Origin: Verrucomicrobiota bacterium
GTDB lineage: Bacteria > Verrucomicrobiota > Verrucomicrobiia > Limisphaerales > JAHEOI01
Direction of reading: 5' to 3'
NCBI GenBank assembly: GCA_018610125.1
Contig: JAHEOI010000344.1
Location: forward strand, 1 to 34,957
Length of the DNA stretch: 34,957 nt
Shown here: piece after piece, positions 31,288 to 34,957 of the stretch
Numbering within the stretch: the first letter of the stretch is position 1
How the letters are laid out: every line of letters begins with the position of its first letter
The notes under the pieces: generated by a model
Seen by the model: only the letters and a program-made list of their open reading frames with translations
Told to the model about the DNA's origin: nothing
The model's database searches: none
Position numbers and translations under genes: made by a program

Positions 31288-32823
31288 ATGACCGATAAAC
31301 CGAACTTGCGCGTGCTCGTCGTCGAGGATTCGGAGTTTGATACCCGAATGCTGATTAATCTGCTCCGTCAAGGGGGCTATCAGCCATCTTATGAGCGGGT
31401 GGAAACCTCCGAAGAATTCCGCGAGTCACTGCAGGATCCTTCGCTTGAGGTCATTCTGTCCGATTACAACCTGCCGGGATTCAGCGCGTTGGATGCCCTC
31501 CATGAGCTGAAATCGAGCGGCCGGGACATCCCCTTCATCATCGTTTCGGGAGGGATCGGTGAAGATACGGCGGTGGCGGCCATGAAAAGCGGGGCGCACG
31601 ACTACGTGATGAAGGGCAACCTTGCTCGGCTGGTCCCCGCTGTTGAAAGAGAGCTCCGGGAGGCCGAAAGCCGGGCCGCTCGGCGAAAAGCCGAGGAAGC
31701 GCGCCGTGAAAGTGAGCTTCGATACCGAACGCTTTGGGAGAACTCCACAGACGCCGTCCTGATGATGGATGAAAAAGGATCCATCTCCTTCGCGAACCCC
31801 GCGGTTGAATCGGTCTTTGGCTACGCCCAGGAAGATGTGGTCGGGAAGCGGCTCGACTCCCTCCTTCCGGATCATTCAGGCTTTTCAGTACAGCATTTTA
31901 TTGAGCGCCTGCGTGCCCGAGAGCATGCCGAGAATTTGACCGCAGTGGAGACCGTCGGCCAAAGGGCTGATCGTTCGGAAGTGAGCGTCGAGATTGCCTT
32001 CAGCGACATGGACCTGCATGGGTGGCGATGGTATGTGGCGTTCATTCGCGATGTTACCGCACGCAAGAAGGCCGAAAAGGAGCTCAGGGAGACACAGGAG
32101 CAATTCCGCGTGGCAAGGGAAGTGCAGCAGCGACTGTTTCCTAAGCAGGCGCCCGAAGTCGAAGGACTCGAGATTGCCGGTGGCACGTTTCCGGCAGAAG
32201 CGACCGGTGGCGATTATTTTGATTATCTCACAATGCTTGATGGCAGCACGGGGATTGTGGTGGCCGACGTTACCGGTCATGGCATTGGACCGGCCCTGCT
32301 AATGGCCGAAACCAGGGCCTACTTGAGGATCCTGTCCAACAACGCCTCCGATACGGGGGATATCCTGAGCCGAACGAACCAGGTTTTGGCCGAGGATGTC
32401 GATTACGAACGGTACGTTACCATAGCCCTCACCAAAATCGACGCCGAGAACCGTACCTTGATCTACTCGAGCGCCGGGCATCCATGTGGCTTCCTGCTCG
32501 ATGCCAATGGGGAGGTGCGCTCGCGGCTTCGCCGGACCGGCTCCCCCCTAGGCATACAACCGGAAATTCCCTTCGCATCAAGCGAGCCGATCTCTCTCAA
32601 AGCGGGCGACACTGTGCTGTTGCTGACAGATGGACTCGAAGAAGCAATGTCCCCGGACGAAGAGTTCTTTGGAATAGAGCGGGTGCTGAACCTCGTCCGC
32701 GAGCATACCCAACAGAGTGCTCGCGAGATTGTCGACATCCTCTACCAAAACGTCCTGACATTCTCGGGTGACGCCGGACTCTCCGACGACCTCACTGTCG
32801 TCGTCATTAAGGTGCTGAGTTAA
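31288..32823 (+). CDS. Response regulator with PAS and PP2C (RsbU/SpoIIE-like) phosphatase domains
   Basis: This 511-residue cytoplasmic protein combines a receiver domain (residues ~8-125; acidic pocket E13-D14, phospho-acceptor D59 in LSDYNLPGF, and a K in YVMKGN near its end), a coiled-coil linker, a PAS domain (~145-265; YRTLWENSTDAVLMMDEKGS), a second coiled coil, and a PP2C-type serine phosphatase (~290-511; GGDYFDYLTMLDGSTG, VADVTGHGIGPALLMAE, SSAGHPCGFLLD, LLLTDGLEEAMS). Such proteins typically dephosphorylate an anti-sigma-factor antagonist in partner-switching pathways. No anti-sigma partner or histidine kinase is nearby. I chose the ATG at 31288, 28 bp past fmt, because the longer frame overlaps fmt. 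A terminator follows. Confidence 0.92.
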   Translation: MTDKPNLRVLVVEDSEFDTRMLINLLRQGGYQPSYERVETSEEFRESLQDPSLEVILSDYNLPGFSALDALHELKSSGRDIPFIIVSGGIGEDTAVAAMKSGAHDYVMKGNLARLVPAVERELREAESRAARRKAEEARRESELRYRTLWENSTDAVLMMDEKGSISFANPAVESVFGYAQEDVVGKRLDSLLPDHSGFSVQHFIERLRAREHAENLTAVETVGQRADRSEVSVEIAFSDMDLHGWRWYVAFIRDVTARKKAEKELRETQEQFRVAREVQQRLFPKQAPEVEGLEIAGGTFPAEATGGDYFDYLTMLDGSTGIVVADVTGHGIGPALLMAETRAYLRILSNNASDTGDILSRTNQVLAEDVDYERYVTIALTKIDAENRTLIYSSAGHPCGFLLDANGEVRSRLRRTGSPLGIQPEIPFASSEPISLKAGDTVLLLTDGLEEAMSPDEEFFGIERVLNLVREHTQQSAREIVDILYQNVLTFSGDAGLSDDLTVVVIKVLS

Positions 32824-32853
32824 GAGAAAAGCCGACCACCGCTGTTGCGGTAA

Positions 32854-32886
32854 GGACCGCACTCCGCTGCGGTCCGTTCCTTTCTT
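32854..32886 (+). terminator. Rho-independent terminator after the phosphatase gene
   Basis: An 8-bp stem GGACCGCA / TGCGGTCC with a CTCCGC loop is followed by GTTCCTTTCTT. It lies 31 bp after the stop codon, in the right orientation. Confidence 0.7.
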
Positions 32887-32917
32887 GCGGTCTTGGGGAT
32901 AGGCTTCTTTTTCGCCC

Positions 32918-32947
32918 TTGCGATCTCCCGGTTCGGGGGAGTATACT
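32918..32947 (+). promoter_or_regulatory. Promoter of tRNA-Pro
   Basis: TTGCGA (32918-32923) and TATACT (32942-32947) are 18 bp apart. Transcription would start near 32954, about 33 bases before the mature tRNA. Confidence 0.6.
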
Positions 32948-32986
32948 GCTTGGCGGCGCTTCGATGAGAATGTCGCCACAATTGGT

Positions 32987-33063
32987 CGGGGCGTAGCGTA
33001 GCCTGGAAGCGCGCTTGAATGGGGTTCAAGAAGTCGCCGGTTCGAATCCGGCCGCCCCGACCA
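32987..33063 (+). tRNA. tRNA-Pro (GGG)
   Basis: The sequence folds as a full cloverleaf: acceptor CGGGGCG / CGCCCCG, D-arm with AGCCTGGAAGC, anticodon stem CTTGA / TCAAG enclosing ATGGGGT (U33, anticodon GGG, G37), and T-arm GCCGG-TTCGAAT-CCGGC. Discriminator base is A, and CCA (33061-33063) is encoded. C1 and the G37 following GGG fit proline. An integrase remnant begins directly behind it, so it was probably used as an attachment site. Confidence 0.95.
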
Positions 33064-33593
33064 CTGCTTCAGATCCCACCGGATTCCATTATCAGCTCGA
33101 CCTTCCAGAAGGTTCAGGTCCTTCAGGATGACGACCGGAACCTTTTCCTGGCATTCTTCCTGGCCGTTGGTGCGGGTTTGCGCAAGAACGAGATTGCTAG
33201 GGCGCGCTGGGAGTGGATCACGGAGGTTGATGGGCAGCTTTGGTGCCAGACCGATGAGCTTGGAAAGGATGGCCAGCCCATCTCCGTCCCGATCATCACA
33301 GGGCAGGAGCAAATCGGGCAGTTTCGGAAGGACACGGGACCAGTCCTTGAAGGGCACAAGACCGAAGCGATCGAGGGGTCTTCCGTCGTATCGGGTCACT
33401 GATGGGGGAGCTCGGCTGGCAAACTCAAAAGCGCATCCACGAGCTACGGGCCTGGGCAGGAAGCAAGGTCCTCGAGCGCTACGGGGTCTACGAGGCAAGC
33501 CAGTTCCTCCGCCACAAAGACGTGCGAACGACCCAGAAGTATTACCTCCGCTATATCCAGATGAAGGGACTCAAGGTCGAGATGCCGGGGTGA
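33064..33593 (+). pseudogene. Tyrosine recombinase/integrase, truncated and frameshifted
   Basis: Only the catalytic half of a phage-type integrase remains. In frame 1 DRNLFLAFFLAVGAGLRKNE holds the first catalytic Arg, and ELGKDGQPISVPI the beta-strand Lys. The frame is lost at a G-run (33375-33378): one G too few would explain a switch from TEAIEG to VFRRIGSLMGELGWQTQKR in frame 0. That frame has HELRAWAG (His-x-x-Arg), FLRHKDVRTTQKYY (His and nucleophilic Tyr) and ends at 33593. The N-terminal core-binding domain and a start codon are missing; the remnant abuts tRNA-Pro. It is probably the relic of an element that integrated at this tRNA; the frameshift could also be a sequencing error in the G-run. 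Confidence 0.75.
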
Positions 33594-33645
33594 GGGCTCA
33601 TTACGCTTTGCCGGACAATCGAGGTGTCGCAATGTGGTGAACAAC

Positions 33646-34278
33646 TTACCTGCACGATCGTTCGTGAAGCCACCTTCGGATGAAATTGATGAATTCGGCC
33701 ACCGGCATCATTTCTAAATCCTTTTCTCGAAATCCCTCCCTCTGCCTGTCTTGGTAAAAATCTGCCATGAACTCGTTAAAAAAACTCCAGATCTGAGTTC
33801 CGCTGGGAATGTTTTTGTCCCCCGTTTGCACGAACCAATTTCGCACTTCTAACACAAGATTCTCCGGATCGTTATTATGACTCTTGATATCGGAACCTGA
33901 AAGGTCCGAGAGTGCTTGTTGGTAGGTATAGGGCTCTTTTTCGAGAATGAGACAGCACCTCTTTGCCGCTCCGCGCTTTGAGAGGCGATAGCCCATGTCT
34001 AACCCAAGTTCAAATGGCATGTTAAGCCGAAAGACTTCATCTTTTTCTTGCGCTTTAATACGAGACAAATCGTGTATACTCAACGAAGATTTACTTATGA
34101 GCTCGACGATTTTTGAAATGCGTGCTTCGCCTGAGTCGAACCGCTCCGACGCGATACGTGGGTCATAGCCGGCGCAAACAACCGTAAAAAGGAGCGGTCG
34201 AAGAAGCGGAATGTAATCGTCGTCGAAAGGACAGTTGATGAAAACGTTAGTGGGAGATTTCTTGCCTCCTCGGCTCAT
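33646..34278 (-). CDS. TIR/nucleoside-deoxyribosyltransferase-like protein
   Basis: The 210-residue protein begins with a nucleotide-binding Rossmann-like segment: NVFINCPFDDDYIPLLRPLL, then ASERFDSGEARISKIVELIS, SSLSIHDLSRI, and LNMPFELGLDMGYRLSKRG followed by CCLILEKEP. This order (beta strand, polar loop, Ser/Asp-rich strand, then F-E-L-G-L) is that of TIR-like and nucleoside 2-deoxyribosyltransferase-like domains, where the Glu of the last motif is the catalytic residue cleaving NAD or nucleosides. The remainder (about 125-210) is helical and unassigned. Its ATG overlaps the DUF2188 stop by four bases. The local sequence looks more AT-rich than the rest of the window, consistent with transfer. 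A defence role is inference. Confidence 0.65.
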   Translation of the reverse strand: MSRGGKKSPTNVFINCPFDDDYIPLLRPLLFTVVCAGYDPRIASERFDSGEARISKIVELISKSSLSIHDLSRIKAQEKDEVFRLNMPFELGLDMGYRLSKRGAAKRCCLILEKEPYTYQQALSDLSGSDIKSHNNDPENLVLEVRNWFVQTGDKNIPSGTQIWSFFNEFMADFYQDRQREGFREKDLEMMPVAEFINFIRRWLHERSCR

Positions 34279-34502
34279 TTCTCTGGCTTACTCCACTTGT
34301 CGATCGAGCCGTCTTTTCGATGCACGATGACGTCCCAATCGTTGGATGCAATCTTCTTGGCTCCCTTTACGGCCGCCTGTTTATTCGCGTAGATCCTGCT
34401 CGCCCTTGTGGTTCCCTCTTTCTTGACCGCCCACTGATCCTTTCTGGAGATCACATGCACCCTTTTCGCATTTCTTTTCGCGCTCTTTCTTGCTGTTTTC
34501 AT
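34275..34502 (-). CDS. DUF2188 domain small protein
   Basis: This 75-residue basic protein matches DUF2188: RVHVISRKDQWAVKKEGTTR, ASRIYANKQAAVKGAKKIA, and the ending DVIVHRKDGSIDKW ('VvHgkDGrI'). Many Lys/Arg residues in the first 15 positions suggest nucleic-acid contact or simple charge. I chose the ATG at 34502 since GAAGGTG precedes it; the longer frame upstream covers the intergenic palindrome and is not protein-like. It is the first gene of a two-gene unit with the TIR-like gene (4-base overlap), so it may be a regulator, immunity or sensor partner. Function is unknown. Confidence 0.75.
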   Translation of the reverse strand: MKTARKSAKRNAKRVHVISRKDQWAVKKEGTTRASRIYANKQAAVKGAKKIASNDWDVIVHRKDGSIDKWSKPEK

Positions 34503-34587
34503 GCTCACACCTTCTTCAAAATATCGCCGAATCACGCGATTGCCAATCCTCCGTTGCCACCCTGCTTGTTTTGTTTGACATCCCGCG

Positions 34588-34615
34588 TTTATGCCGGCAA
34601 ACTTGCCGGCATAAA
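34588..34615 (+). promoter_or_regulatory. Perfect 28-bp palindrome at a start codon
   Basis: Two perfect 13-bp arms, TTTATGCCGGCAA and its complement, are separated by AC. The last base is the A of the ATG of the BrxA-like gene on the plus strand. The palindrome lies between that gene and the divergent DUF2188/TIR-like pair (start at 34502). It could be an operator for both units or an RNA hairpin at the ribosome site; no Shine-Dalgarno sequence is seen. Confidence 0.7.
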
Positions 34616-34957
34616 TGGCAGCACCCTTCCCAGAGAGCTTGGGCTTCCGAGTGGGTGATCGGGGAACCCATACGAGTCGGACCTTGATGCTGAAGGAGTT
34701 GACGGCGTTACTGGCCGTCTGCCCTTCCGAGGCCACCCGCGACGATTATTGGCGGGCAGTCGTCGAGGAGAACGTTCTAGACAAGGCGACTGCGTCAACG
34801 AGGCGATGGACGGTTCAGAGGCTATCGGAGCTGTATGCTTTGGACCTCTCGGTTGTCATCTTCCGGGGCCTACGCTTTTTCCGAGATCGGGATCCGAATT
34901 CAGTGCCTTTGCTCGCCCTGTTGTGTGGTCTGGCCCGTGACCCTTTGCTGCGGAACA
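34615..34957 (+). CDS. BrxA-like (DUF1819) protein, partial
   Basis: An open frame of 114 codons runs off the right edge. It reads MAAPFPESLGFRVGDRGTHT, then SRTLMLKELTALLAVC, DDYWRAVVEENVLDKATAST, RWTVQRLSELYALDLSV, and LLALLCGLARDPLLRN. The layout (Glu-bearing helix, Y...EENxL.K.T.ST.R, helix ending LYxLD, then lLxLLxxLARDxLlR) is what I know from BrxA/DUF1819, a small component of BREX phage-defence systems. The match is by eye, and the C-terminal half is missing. Codon use and length support a real gene. A 28-bp palindrome ends at its ATG. If correct, brxB, brxC and pglX/pglZ-like genes should follow beyond the window. Confidence 0.5.
   Translation, partial: MAAPFPESLGFRVGDRGTHTSRTLMLKELTALLAVCPSEATRDDYWRAVVEENVLDKATASTRRWTVQRLSELYALDLSVVIFRGLRFFRDRDPNSVPLLALLCGLARDPLLRN

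Overview
The window is a chromosomal segment from a moderately GC-rich bacterium, most likely of the PVC superphylum and probably Verrucomicrobiota. This is inferred from gene families typical of that group: a three-gene set of a cytochrome-c/DUF1549/LamG/DUF1553 protein, a DUF1501 protein and a PQQ-type beta-propeller; a pseudopilin with the GFTLIELLVVIAIIAILAS leader; a DUF5069 protein; and an HTH_34-type regulator paired with a membrane protein. No rRNA or other strict phylogenetic marker is present, so the phylum is not proven.

Layout. 1-157: N-terminus of a pseudopilin (minus). 388-540: apparent C-terminal remnant of a sulfatase. 606-7013: exported polymer-degradation type cluster. 7014-7405: repeat-rich gap with small hairpin repeats and a 12-copy 8-bp tandem array. 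7406-9288 (minus): membrane protein, HTH_34 regulator and ispH, with matching operator-like palindromes before the first and last gene. 9570-10019 (minus): DUF5069 gene with a strong terminator. 10289-12557: tdh-kbl threonine degradation operon. 12648-16250: three consecutive CNNM/CorC-type membrane proteins. 16387-17390 (minus): AbiEii-like toxin and partner with a clear promoter. 17766-18425 (minus): pdxH. 18599-20640 (minus): alr translationally coupled to an arginyltransferase-like gene. 20913-26123: giant exonuclease-RecQ-UvrD fusion. 26325-32823: nnrED, an unknown membrane protein, an adenylate kinase, fmt and an RsbU-like phosphatase. 32987-33063: tRNA-Pro(GGG). 33064-34957: island-like end with a broken tyrosine recombinase, a DUF2188/TIR-like gene pair, and the start of a divergent gene resembling BrxA of BREX systems.

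Three regulatory or repeat signals cross gene boundaries. (1) An interspersed hairpin repeat with core GATAGGGACGTCGTCCCC lies only between genes, in at least seven copies. (2) A 41-bp element with dyad symmetry sits both upstream of tdh and upstream of the unknown gene at 27974. (3) Two ACTTTG/CAAAGT palindromes link the HTH_34 operon to ispH.

The best candidate for a poorly described system is the right end: next to tRNA-Pro and an integrase remnant, a small operon (DUF2188 plus TIR/deoxyribosyltransferase-like protein) diverges from a BrxA-like gene whose start codon abuts a perfect 28-bp palindrome. This looks like the edge of a defence island that continues outside the window. The nuclease-helicase-helicase fusion and the AbiE-like pair are further defence or genome-maintenance candidates.
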